Both the position numbers and the translations under genes were made by a program. From positions 1 through 13,794 of the forward strand of contig CAJGCI010000035.1 of assembly GCA_904501855.1 (NCBI GenBank): a stretch of DNA of 13,794 bases, written 5' to 3'. Below, in pieces: positions 6,925 through 13,592 of this stretch (the stretch's first letter is position 1; every line of letters begins with the position of its first letter). This stretch comes from Oscillospiraceae bacterium. Its GTDB lineage: Bacteria; Bacillota; Clostridia; Oscillospirales; Oscillospiraceae. The notes under the pieces are model-generated. The model ran no database searches. It was given only the letters and a program-made list of their open reading frames with translations, and was not told where the DNA came from.

Positions 6925-7824
6925 ATGAATGAGCAGAAGAGGGCAATCGCATTAGGTTTTTTTGATGGTGTCCATATCGGTCACGCAGCGCTGATGAGCC
7001 GCACCTGTGATGTGGCGGAACAGATCGGTGCATTGCCTTCCGTATTAACTTTTGACGTCCATCCGGATACTCTCGTACACGGACATGAAGTTCCGCTTCT
7101 CAATGACAATGCCGGAAGGAAAGAGATCATCAGCCGTCTGTTTGGCATTGAGGACGTCGTATTTATCCACTTCAATAAAGAGATCATGCATATGCCGTGG
7201 AAGCAGTTCGTGGACAGTATCATCCGGGAACTGAATGTCGCATGGATCGTGGTAGGCCATGACTTCACCTTCGGCGACCGCGGGGAGGGAAATGCCCAGA
7301 GACTCTGCGGATACTGCGAGGAACTGGGGATCGGCTGCGATGTGATCCCTGCTGTGACCAAGGACGGGATCGTTGTCAGTTCCACTTATATCCGGGAACT
7401 GATCGAGAACGGTGAGATGGAAAAGGCCAACGAGTATCTGGGCCATCCTCACAGTCTGACGGATACGGTTCACACCGGATTTAAACTCGGGACCAAAATG
7501 GGTACACCGACGATCAATATGTTTTTCCCGCGCGGAGTGATCATTCCGCGATTCGGTGTTTACGCCGCGAAGGTCCATCTGGATGACGGAAGCTGTCATA
7601 TCGCGGTAACGAACATCGGGATCCGGCCTACGGTCAGCGAGACCAAATCCGTCAGTGTGGAGAGCTATATCCTGGATTTTGACGAGATCCTGTACGGGAG
7701 AACCGTCCGGGTGGAGTTTTATAAACATCTCCGGGAAGAGAGGAAGTTTTCCGATTTTGAAGAGCTTTCGAAACAGATCCGCCGGGATGCGGAGGAGACA
7801 CGCCTCTATTTTGAATCTAAATAA
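6925..7824 (+). CDS. ribF: Bifunctional riboflavin kinase / FAD synthetase RibF
   Basis: A 299-residue enzyme that phosphorylates riboflavin to FMN and adenylates FMN to FAD. The N-terminal nucleotidyltransferase domain has GFFDGVHIGH (11-20), H-D-F-T-F-G (112-117) and S-S-T-Y-I-R (152-157). The C-terminal kinase domain has G-T-P-T-I-N (193-198; usually G-F-P-T-A-N), P-x-x-G-V-Y-A, N-I-G-x-R-P-T (230-236) and the Glu247 region V-E-S-Y. It begins closer to the first motif than Bacillus RibC, lacking roughly ten residues. GAGGT at 6913-6917 serves the ATG at 6925. No FMN riboswitch precedes it; it is read from the operon promoter. It is the last gene before the terminator. Confidence 0.95.
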   Translation: MNEQKRAIALGFFDGVHIGHAALMSRTCDVAEQIGALPSVLTFDVHPDTLVHGHEVPLLNDNAGRKEIISRLFGIEDVVFIHFNKEIMHMPWKQFVDSIIRELNVAWIVVGHDFTFGDRGEGNAQRLCGYCEELGIGCDVIPAVTKDGIVVSSTYIRELIENGEMEKANEYLGHPHSLTDTVHTGFKLGTKMGTPTINMFFPRGVIIPRFGVYAAKVHLDDGSCHIAVTNIGIRPTVSETKSVSVESYILDFDEILYGRTVRVEFYKHLREERKFSDFEELSKQIRRDAEETRLYFESK

Positions 7825-7831
7825 TAAAAAG

Positions 7832-7861
7832 AGCACGTTTCAGATTCTGAAACGTGCTTTT
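7832..7861. terminator. Bidirectional terminator between ribF and the exonuclease gene
   Basis: A perfect 12-bp stem (7832-7843 with 7847-7858) has a 3-base loop. On the + strand it is followed by TTTT; on the - strand it is followed by C-TTTTT-ATTATTTA. It begins 8 bases after the ribF stop and ends 4 bases from the stop codon of the convergent exonuclease gene, so it can end both transcripts. Confidence 0.92.
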
Positions 7862-7862
7862 C

Positions 7863-8834
7863 TCATACATTTGCTGCAATGGATTTTTTCTTGGAATGGC
7901 CTCTGCCGTGCCTTCTGGCCTGTGTAGCCTTGGCTTTATAGAATTCGATCAGCTTGGGATCTGCCTCATAGATCAGGCGGTTTGCGACCCAGGAGTCATC
8001 ATCCATCTTGCGGAATTTGACACGGACCAGATATTTTCCGTCCTCCGGACAGGTATACAGGTTCATGTATCGCTGATCGCCCTGATTGATCCAGCGCAGA
8101 TGCGTCATCTCGTTCTGACATGCAGGGCAGGGGATGGAGATCAGACCGTCATCGGCGAATGCGTCCGATTTGCTGTAATAACCGGGAAACACGATATGCT
8201 CGATGGGTTCCCGCTCATTGCCTCCGCTGCTTGGTTTTGCAGAGGAGAGGATCCGCTTCGCCTCATCATAGTGCTCAATACCGAAGGCAAGATCCAGATG
8301 GGTGCAGATCAGAGCGGTGTTGTAGGCATCTCCCAGTGCGTCGTGAGCGACACGGGTCTGCTCGATGCCGAAGTGTTCCATGGCAGTTGACAGAGACTTC
8401 TGGTTCTTGTCTCCGCCGGTCTGGTTGTTGTAGATCAGCTGAAGATTGATCCATTCATGGATCCAGTCCCAGTCCAGATCGTGGATGATGATGTTCTGCT
8501 CCATGATGCCCTGATCATCGTAGCCCCAGGTGAGGAAGGTGACATCATCACCGCACCATTCCCGGAACTGCTGGAACGCATCCTCAAAGGCAATGTCGTG
8601 GGACAGTCGTTCCGCATCGAACCCGGTCAGCTTCTTAACTTTGTAATGCATCCGTTTGAAATAGATGGGACGGACATCCACGGTGAATTCCTCACCGGGT
8701 CTGAAATTCTCATCCAGTTTCACGGCACCGATTTCAATGATCTCGCCCCGCAGATGGATAGGAAGTTTGTTGAAGATCGCGGCTTTGGAACTCATGGCCT
8801 GGTTCCACTCAAGATCAATTACCACATAATTCAT
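7863..8834 (-). CDS. DEDDh 3'-5' exonuclease with C-terminal zinc-ribbon-like region
   Basis: A 323-residue protein opening M-N-Y-V-V-I-D-L-E-W-N-Q, typical of KapD/ERI1-like RNase T-superfamily exonucleases. Catalytic residues visible: Asp7 and Glu9 (D-L-E), an Asp in T-W-G-Y-D-D (106/107), His164 and Asp169 (H-D-A-L-G-D-A), making it DEDDh. Substrate (RNA or DNA) is unknown. After the nuclease domain (about 1-185), residues 232-300 hold CPAC (236-239) and CPED (262-265), resembling a zinc ribbon with Asp in place of the fourth Cys. A basic tail (301-318) follows. The start at 8834 is chosen because the predicted transcript begins near 8864, downstream of the ATG at 8867; AAAAGGA (8851-8857) lies somewhat far upstream, so the ATG at 8849 remains possible. 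Confidence 0.88.
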   Translation of the reverse strand: MNYVVIDLEWNQAMSSKAAIFNKLPIHLRGEIIEIGAVKLDENFRPGEEFTVDVRPIYFKRMHYKVKKLTGFDAERLSHDIAFEDAFQQFREWCGDDVTFLTWGYDDQGIMEQNIIIHDLDWDWIHEWINLQLIYNNQTGGDKNQKSLSTAMEHFGIEQTRVAHDALGDAYNTALICTHLDLAFGIEHYDEAKRILSSAKPSSGGNEREPIEHIVFPGYYSKSDAFADDGLISIPCPACQNEMTHLRWINQGDQRYMNLYTCPEDGKYLVRVKFRKMDDDSWVANRLIYEADPKLIEFYKAKATQARRHGRGHSKKKSIAANV

Positions 8835-8870
8835 AAATTGATGTATCATTCCTTTTAAACAATTCATGTC

Positions 8871-8899
8871 AGTATATCATAAAAAAGGAAAGATGTATA
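8871..8899 (-). promoter_or_regulatory. Putative extended -10 promoter of the exonuclease gene
   Basis: On the - strand, TATACA (8899-8894) precedes an extended -10 TGATATACT (8879-8871) with a 17-base spacer to TATACT. The -35 matches TTGACA at 4 of 6 and the -10 at 5 of 6. The predicted start near 8864 leaves a leader of about 30 bases, which rules out the most upstream ATG at 8867. Confidence 0.6.
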
Positions 8900-9012
8900 T
8901 CGTTTTGCCGTTGGTGATCAGAAAGTGTTCTCCCTTGCCGTTTCCGGCAGAATAATGATCAAATTGGCAAAAAACTGCGCCTTTGACGGGAAATTAAAGG
9001 GCATTGTGTGAA

Positions 9013-9041
9013 TTGAACCGAAACAATCCCTATGGTATACT
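9013..9041 (+). promoter_or_regulatory. Putative extended -10 promoter of ddl-murF
   Basis: TTGAAC (9013-9018), a 17-base spacer and TATACT (9036-9041), with TG at 9033-9034 forming an extended -10. The predicted start near 9048 gives a short leader of about 26 bases carrying AAAGGAG (9058-9064), the ddl ribosome site. Confidence 0.7.
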
Positions 9042-9073
9042 TTACATAATGTTTTTCAAAGGAGTCGAACTCG

Positions 9074-10123
9074 ATGAAAATAGTTGTATTGTGCGGAGGA
9101 CTCAGTCCCGAGAGAGATGTTTCCATTTCTTCCGGTACCAGAATCGCCAAGACCCTGAAGCAGAACGGCCATCAGATCGTTCTGGTGGATATGTATTTCG
9201 GACTGGAAAACTGGCAGGGCTCGCTGGACGATATTTTCGACAATCCTCCTCCGCTGAATGATATGCTCATCTCGGAGCAGGAGCCGGATCTGGAGGAGAT
9301 CCGTTCCATGCGACGGATCGATACAGGATGCGATTTCGGTGATCGTGTGATCGAAGTATGCCAGATGGCGGATATCGTGTTCATGGGACTCCACGGCCAG
9401 TGCGGAGAAGACGGAAAGGTCCAGGCCGCATTCGATCTTCTCGGGATCCGTTACACCGGTTCCGGCTTCCTTGGTAGCGCTGTGGCAATGGATAAAGATA
9501 TGACGAAACAGATCATTGCACAGCATCAGATACGCACTGCGGCATGGAAGACCTACAGCTGCCGAAAGGTCTCAGCTGAAGCGGTACTGCGGGATCTGAC
9601 GCTTCCGCTGGTCGTCAAACCGGACAATTCCGGATCCAGCATCGGTGTTTCCATCGTTCATTCCGAGGATGATCTGAAGAAGGCCCTGAAAACGGTGGCG
9701 CGTGACAGCGAGTACGTTGTCATTGAACAGTATATCAAGGGAAGAGAGATCCAGGTGGGTGTTCTCGACGGGAAGGCGCTTCCCAGTATCGAGATCATTC
9801 CCAAGGATTCCTTCTATGACTATAAGAACAAATATCAGGCAGGAGCCGCTACCGAGATCACTCCCGCTCCCATTCCCGCGGAGGCGGAGGAACGGGTGGG
9901 GCACATCTCGGAGAAGGTCTTTAATCTGCTGCGGCTGGACGTATATTCCCGAGCCGATTTCATCTATGATGAGAACGGTGAGTTCTGGTTTTTGGAGATC
10001 AATACCCTTCCGGGGATGACACCTACCAGTCTCGTACCGCAGGAGGCCGCTGCGGCGGGATATTCCTACGGGGATCTGTGCGAAAAAATAATTGAAGTAT
10101 CAATGAGGAAATACAATCAGTGA
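9074..10123 (+). CDS. ddl: D-alanine--D-alanine ligase
   Basis: A 349-residue ATP-grasp ligase that joins two D-Ala for peptidoglycan precursors. Visible motifs: GGLSPERDVS (8-17, Glu13), HGQCGEDG (107-114), P-D-N-S-G-S-S-I-G-V (183-192), omega-loop FYDYKNKY (247-254), R-A-D-F (293-296) and the metal-binding E-I-N-T-L-P-G-M-T (308-316). Tyr254 sits where E. coli DdlB has Tyr216; D-Ala-D-Lac ligases have Phe or a different loop there, so this is an ordinary D-Ala-D-Ala enzyme rather than a vancomycin-resistance type. It is longer than E. coli DdlB because of an extra, partly acidic segment (about 41-90) before A-D-I-V-F-M-G-L-H-G. AAAGGAG gives a strong ribosome site. Its stop overlaps the murF start by 4 bases. 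Confidence 0.96.
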   Translation: MKIVVLCGGLSPERDVSISSGTRIAKTLKQNGHQIVLVDMYFGLENWQGSLDDIFDNPPPLNDMLISEQEPDLEEIRSMRRIDTGCDFGDRVIEVCQMADIVFMGLHGQCGEDGKVQAAFDLLGIRYTGSGFLGSAVAMDKDMTKQIIAQHQIRTAAWKTYSCRKVSAEAVLRDLTLPLVVKPDNSGSSIGVSIVHSEDDLKKALKTVARDSEYVVIEQYIKGREIQVGVLDGKALPSIEIIPKDSFYDYKNKYQAGAATEITPAPIPAEAEERVGHISEKVFNLLRLDVYSRADFIYDENGEFWFLEINTLPGMTPTSLVPQEAAAAGYSYGDLCEKIIEVSMRKYNQ

Positions 10124-11469
10124 AAGCTATCAAAGTATCGGAAATTGCCCAAATAGTAAATGGTCAGATGCATGGAAACGGCGATGGAGTCGTCACCTCG
10201 GTCGTTATCGACAGCCGCAAAGTTCAGAAGGATTCCATGTTTGCCGCGTTTCCGGGGGAAAAGGTCGACGGCCATGACTACATCGGAAAAGCCTTTGAGC
10301 TGGGAGCGTCCTGCTGCATCGGCAATTATGTGCCGGCAGGTGAGACACGGCCGATGATCGTCGTGGAGGATGTACAGCAGGCGCTGAAGGAGCTTGCCAC
10401 GTGGTACCGGAATACGCTTTCGATCCCGGTGATCGGAATCACGGGGAGCGTGGGAAAGACCACCACGAAGGAAATGGTCTCCGCGGTGCTTGAAAGCCGT
10501 TTCAAGGTGCTGAAAACGGAAGCCAACCTGAACAATGAACTTGGCGTGCCGCTGACCATCTTCCGCATCGAACCGGAACATGATGTCGCCGTGATCGAGA
10601 TGGGGATCTCTCATTTTCAGGAGATGACCCGTCTTGCGCAGATGGCGCAGCCGGATATCGGGATATTCACGGTGATCGGATATGCGCATCTTGAGAATCT
10701 CGGCAGCCGGGAGGGGATCCTCTGGGCAAAGACGGAAATGGTCAAATACATGCAGACGGAAGGCGTAATGCTCGTCAACGGAGATGATGATCTTCTGTAC
10801 AAGTATCCTGCAGAGCGGGATAAGGTCACTTACGGAACCGAACTGCGCTGCAAGGTGCGGGCATCCGAAATCGAGATGACGGAAGAATACACCTCCTGTA
10901 CGATCTCCAACGGGGAGCGTACACTGCCGGTGCGTGTCCATGCATACGGCAACCATATCATCTATGCGGCTCTTGCTGCCGTGACCGTGGGATTCCAGTT
11001 CGGACTGTCGGATGAGGAGATCCAAAACGGACTGCTGTCCTACGAGACGGTGGGCCGCAGGGCCAACGTGGTTCACACCGAAAAGCTGACTCTCATCGAC
11101 GACTGCTATAATGCCAATCCGGGATCGGTCAAAAGCGCCCTGGACTCCATGGAGCACTTTGACGGTCGTCATGTCGCGATCCTGGGAGACATGTTTGAAC
11201 TTGGAGAGGAAGAAAATGCCCTGCACGAGGAAGTCGGAGCGTATGCCGTTGAGCATGGTACTGAGCTTGTTCTGGCGGTAGGGGGACTCTCAGTCCATAC
11301 CGCGGAGGGCGCCCGTAAAGCCGGCGGCAGAGCAGAACACTTTGATACGAAGGAAGAACTGCTGGACCGGCTGGACCAGATCCTTATGGAAGGGGATATC
11401 GTGTTGGTGAAGGCATCTCACTCCATGGAATTTGAAAAGATTTCGGAAGCAATTAAAAATCAGAGCTGA
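10120..11469 (+). CDS. murF: UDP-MurNAc-tripeptide--D-alanyl-D-alanine ligase MurF
   Basis: A 449-residue cytoplasmic Mur ligase that adds the dipeptide made by Ddl to UDP-MurNAc-tripeptide. The N-terminal domain has the V-I-D-S-R segment (29-33). The central ATPase has the P-loop G-S-V-G-K-T-T (109-115), E-A-N-L-N-N-E-L-G-V-P (134-144), A-H-L-E (189-192) and Lys204 in W-A-K-T-E-M, the expected carbamylated lysine. The C-terminal domain has D-D-C-Y-N-A-N-P (327-334) and I-L-G-D-M-F-E-L-G. The usual K-G-S-R motif near the end reads K-A-S-H (431-434). The start is a GTG at 10120 overlapping the ddl stop (GTGA), with GAGGAA at 10105-10110. Overlap with ddl couples two consecutive pathway steps. 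No convincing terminator follows. Confidence 0.96.
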   Translation: MKAIKVSEIAQIVNGQMHGNGDGVVTSVVIDSRKVQKDSMFAAFPGEKVDGHDYIGKAFELGASCCIGNYVPAGETRPMIVVEDVQQALKELATWYRNTLSIPVIGITGSVGKTTTKEMVSAVLESRFKVLKTEANLNNELGVPLTIFRIEPEHDVAVIEMGISHFQEMTRLAQMAQPDIGIFTVIGYAHLENLGSREGILWAKTEMVKYMQTEGVMLVNGDDDLLYKYPAERDKVTYGTELRCKVRASEIEMTEEYTSCTISNGERTLPVRVHAYGNHIIYAALAAVTVGFQFGLSDEEIQNGLLSYETVGRRANVVHTEKLTLIDDCYNANPGSVKSALDSMEHFDGRHVAILGDMFELGEEENALHEEVGAYAVEHGTELVLAVGGLSVHTAEGARKAGGRAEHFDTKEELLDRLDQILMEGDIVLVKASHSMEFEKISEAIKNQS

Positions 11470-11509
11470 TATTCGGGCATTCTTGCGATCCCGTATTTAT
11501 TAAAAATTC

Positions 11510-11659
11510 TTAACTAACATCAAAATTATACCAAAAAATGGATATTTTGGTGGCTTTTGACACTTTTATGAATCATTGAGTTATCAAATTAACTCGATAT
11601 AATTTGCTTTTTTCACTATATTTAGTTAAGATTATATAGATGTGTGTGTTGATTTAACT
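11510..11659 (+). promoter_or_regulatory. Cluster of TTAACT hexamers upstream of the abrB-like gene
   Basis: TTAACT or its complement occurs at 11510-11515, 11589-11594, 11624-11629 (reverse) and 11654-11659, all in the 211-base gap between murF and the abrB-like gene. The copy at 11589 forms one half of the palindrome GAGTTA-N6-TAACTC (11578-11595). The region is strongly AT-rich, so some recurrence is expected by chance. A regulator-binding role is inferred. Confidence 0.35.
11576..11603 (+). promoter_or_regulatory. Putative promoter of the abrB-like gene with overlapping palindrome
   Basis: TTGAGT (11576-11581), a 16-base spacer and a perfect TATAAT (11598-11603). The inverted repeat GAGTTA-N6-TAACTC (11578-11595) covers the -35 and most of the spacer, the position expected for a repressor operator. 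A start near 11610 would give a leader of about 70 bases to the ATG at 11681. Confidence 0.6.
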
Positions 11660-11680
11660 GATTTGGAGGGGATAGTAATC

Positions 11681-11923
11681 ATGAAATCGACTGGCATAGT
11701 GAGAAAAGTGGATGAACTGGGGAGGATTGTGCTTCCCATCGAACTGAGACGCACAATGAACATTGAAGAGAAAGACAGCCTTGAGATCTATGTCGATGGT
11801 GCGAACATCATTCTTCATAAATACCAGCCATCCTGCGTTTTTTGTGGAGGAACTGATGGTCTTGTGGAATACGAGACCAAGAATATTTGCCGCGAATGCA
11901 AAGAGAAGATCAGTCAGATGTAA
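11681..11923 (+). CDS. abrB: AbrB/SpoVT-type transition regulator with C-terminal zinc knuckle
   Basis: An 80-residue DNA-binding protein. Residues 1-47 are a swapped-hairpin AbrB domain with the family line S-T-G-I-V-R-K-V-D-E-L-G-R-I-V-L-P-I-E-L-R. The C-terminal part has CVFC (52-55) and CREC (70-73), a likely Cys4 zinc site that replaces the B. subtilis AbrB multimerisation domain; such forms are known in clostridia. It acts as a dimer or higher oligomer on AT-rich promoters and is expected to repress post-exponential genes; targets here are unknown. GGAGGGG (11665-11671) lies 9 bases before the ATG. A longer frame from 11642 lacks a ribosome site. It is convergent with rsmI, as B. subtilis abrB is with yabC, which supports the symbol. 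Confidence 0.88.
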   Translation: MKSTGIVRKVDELGRIVLPIELRRTMNIEEKDSLEIYVDGANIILHKYQPSCVFCGGTDGLVEYETKNICRECKEKISQM

Positions 11924-11940
11924 TCTCATGACAAAAAACG

Positions 11941-11970
11941 AGCCTGCCGGAAGGATCCGGCAGGCTTTTT
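11941..11970. terminator. Bidirectional terminator between the abrB-like gene and rsmI
   Basis: A perfect 10-bp GC-rich stem (11941-11950 with 11957-11966) with a 6-base loop, followed by TTTTT on the + strand. The A-run at 11933-11938 supplies TTTTTT on the - strand. It lies 17 bases after the abrB-like stop and 13 bases from the rsmI stop. Confidence 0.94.
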
Positions 11971-11979
11971 CATTTTCGT

Positions 11980-12810
11980 TCATTTTGATGTAGCGAGAGC
12001 ATACAGTTCGTTTTTCGAATAACCGGTCTGGGAGGATGCCAGTTTGCAGGACTCCTTCAGAGACCGTCCTTCCGCCCGGTATCGGGATACGAGGGCCAGA
12101 GCGTCTTCTTCCGACATGACGGGTTCGGATTCTTCCGGCCGGCCTTCCATGATGAGAACATATTCACCCTTCGGTTCATGCTCTTCATAGTACTGAACAG
12201 CCTCGGACAGAGAGAAGGGAAGAACCTCCTCGTGGAGTTTGGTCAGTTCCCGGCACAGAGTGATGCGCCGTTCGTCCCCGAATGCGCCTTTAAGATCCGA
12301 CAGCGTTTTGCGCAGTTTATGGGGTGCTTCATAAAAGATCATGGTCCGGGTTTCACCTTGAAGTTCTTCCAGATGTTCCCGCCTGCTTTTGTTGTTGGTG
12401 GAGAGAAATCCCTCAAAGCAGAATCTGCCGGTGGGAAGTCCGGACAGGACAAGCGCCGTGATCAGCGCAGTGGGGCCGGGAATGGTGGTGACGGGAATCT
12501 GATGATCCATGCACATCCGCACGATATCCTCACCGGGATCGGAGACAGCGGGCATTCCCGCATCGGTCACCAGACCGCAGGACTCGCCGGCGAGGATCCG
12601 CTGTACGATCTTTTCACCGCTGGCGTACTTGTTGTGCTCATAATAACTGACCAGAGGTTTATGGATATCAAAATGGTTCAGCAGCTTTAATGTCACTCTG
12701 GTATCTTCCGCTGCGATGAAATCCACAGACAAAAGCGTCTCCACGGCACGGGGAGAAAAATCATTCAGATTTCCGATTGGAGTGCCGATCAGATATAAAG
12801 TTCCGGGCAT
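11980..12810 (-). CDS. rsmI: 16S rRNA C1402 2'-O-methyltransferase RsmI
   Basis: A 276-residue tetrapyrrole-methylase-fold enzyme that uses SAM to methylate the ribose of C1402 in the 30S decoding centre. Motifs: G-T-P-I-G-N-L-N-D (9-17), A-A-E-D-T-R (33-38), V-T-D-A-G-M-P-A-V-S-D-P-G (81-93), P-G-P-T-A (111-115) and F-Y-E-A-P-H (159-164). The C-terminal helical part (about 230-276) is present. The ATG at 12810 is chosen because GAGG (12823-12820) lies 9 bases upstream and the protein then begins M-P-G-T-L-Y-L-I-G-T, the family norm. A TTG at 12819 abuts the ribosome site and is unlikely. It starts 15 bases after the trmN6-like stop and is probably co-transcribed with it. Confidence 0.95.
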   Translation of the reverse strand: MPGTLYLIGTPIGNLNDFSPRAVETLLSVDFIAAEDTRVTLKLLNHFDIHKPLVSYYEHNKYASGEKIVQRILAGESCGLVTDAGMPAVSDPGEDIVRMCMDHQIPVTTIPGPTALITALVLSGLPTGRFCFEGFLSTNNKSRREHLEELQGETRTMIFYEAPHKLRKTLSDLKGAFGDERRITLCRELTKLHEEVLPFSLSEAVQYYEEHEPKGEYVLIMEGRPEESEPVMSEEDALALVSRYRAEGRSLKESCKLASSQTGYSKNELYALATSK

Positions 12811-12825
12811 ATTCTTCAACCTCGC

Positions 12826-13551
12826 TTAAGCTTGATGATAGATCCGTTTTGCTTCCGGGGTCATGGTCCCGTCCTGCTCGTGAAGCACAAGGACCGGATC
12901 GACCTGCAGACCGGGATTCCCCTCGTAACGTCCCTCGATCAGAATCAGACTTGCCTTATGAAGGATGCTGTGCTGAACGAATCGGATCCGTTTCGGCTCG
13001 ATACGGTAACGGATCATGGCGGTCATCAGCTCCGTCAGACGTTCCGGACGGTGTACCATACAGATCCGACCTCCGGAACGGAGGGATACGGACGAAGACC
13101 GCAGAAGAGAACCCATCGTGCAGTTTGTTTCCGAACGGGCAACCTTGCGCGTTTCATCCGGTGACAGTTCTCCGCTGCCTGCGGAAAAATACGGAGGATT
13201 GCACACGATGAGGTCCAGACTGTGATCGGGGATCACTCCACGGAGATCCTGAAAGTCGGCACAGTGGTATTCCACATCCGCATCCAGACCGTTTTCCCGC
13301 ATGTTGATCCGGGCGGTCTCCAGTGCGTTCTGCTGAATGTCGATGTTCGTCAGCCGGACGGAGGGTTCCCTGTATTTTATCAGAAGTCCCAGAATACCGG
13401 AGCCGCAGCCGAAATCGGCCAGACGGCAGTGCTTTTTCGGGAGGACGAAGTCAGCAAGAAGGATGGAGTCCGTGCTGAGTGGAAAAGCATCTCCGGCGGT
13501 ATAACGGGGACCTTCGTCCCATAGTTGTGTAAATGTCAGTTGTGTATTCAT
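12826..13551 (-). CDS. TrmN6/YabB-like N6-adenine methyltransferase
   Basis: A 241-residue class I SAM methyltransferase. Motif I is D-F-G-C-G-S-G-I-L-G-L (46-56), the acidic end of strand 2 is N-I-D-I (69-72), and the catalytic N-P-P-Y-F is at 118-122, diagnostic of exocyclic amino methylation of adenine. The N-terminal segment P-L-S-T-D-S-I-L-L-A-D-F matches COG4123 proteins such as E. coli TrmN6 (m6A37 of tRNA-Val) and B. subtilis YabB. Its place beside rsmI and abrB parallels yabB-yazA-yabC-abrB. The specific RNA target is unproven. The only plausible start is the ATG at 13551, which has no visible Shine-Dalgarno sequence and lies 17 bases after a terminator-like hairpin of the upstream ferredoxin gene. 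Confidence 0.88.
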   Translation of the reverse strand: MNTQLTFTQLWDEGPRYTAGDAFPLSTDSILLADFVLPKKHCRLADFGCGSGILGLLIKYREPSVRLTNIDIQQNALETARINMRENGLDADVEYHCADFQDLRGVIPDHSLDLIVCNPPYFSAGSGELSPDETRKVARSETNCTMGSLLRSSSVSLRSGGRICMVHRPERLTELMTAMIRYRIEPKRIRFVQHSILHKASLILIEGRYEGNPGLQVDPVLVLHEQDGTMTPEAKRIYHQA

Positions 13552-13560
13552 AACGTGATA

Positions 13561-13592
13561 ATGAAAACGGGCGATAAGTTGCCTTATCGCCC
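13561..13592 (-). terminator. Terminator of the ferredoxin gene
   Basis: A perfect 10-bp stem (13592-13583 with 13578-13569) with a 4-base loop, preceded on the - strand by an A-run (13607-13601) and followed by GTTTTCATTAT. It starts 24 bases after the ferredoxin stop. The + strand also shows a T-run (13601-13607), but no + strand gene reaches it here. The U-tract is imperfect, so read-through into the methyltransferase gene is likely. Confidence 0.8.

Noticed and set aside
8835..8867. Exonuclease start at the ATG at 8867
   Set aside because: It lies upstream of the predicted transcription start near 8864 and has no ribosome site; family members begin directly with the M-N-Y-V-V-I-D-L-E-W strand.
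9074..10123. VanA-type D-Ala-D-Lac ligase
   Set aside because: The omega-loop carries the Y-D-Y-K-N-K-Y pattern with Tyr254 as in D-Ala-D-Ala enzymes, there are no vanH or vanX neighbours, and murF follows directly.
11530..11560. Terminator for murF at ACCAAAA-N8-TTTTGGT
   Set aside because: Stem is AT-rich and only 7 bp, and the following T-run is short and displaced. It is too weak to call; the 4-bp CGGG/CCCG pair at 11474-11493 is weaker still.
11642..11680. Longer start for the abrB-like gene
   Set aside because: The extra 13 residues lack a ribosome site and the strong GGAGGGG at 11665-11671 clearly serves the ATG at 11681.
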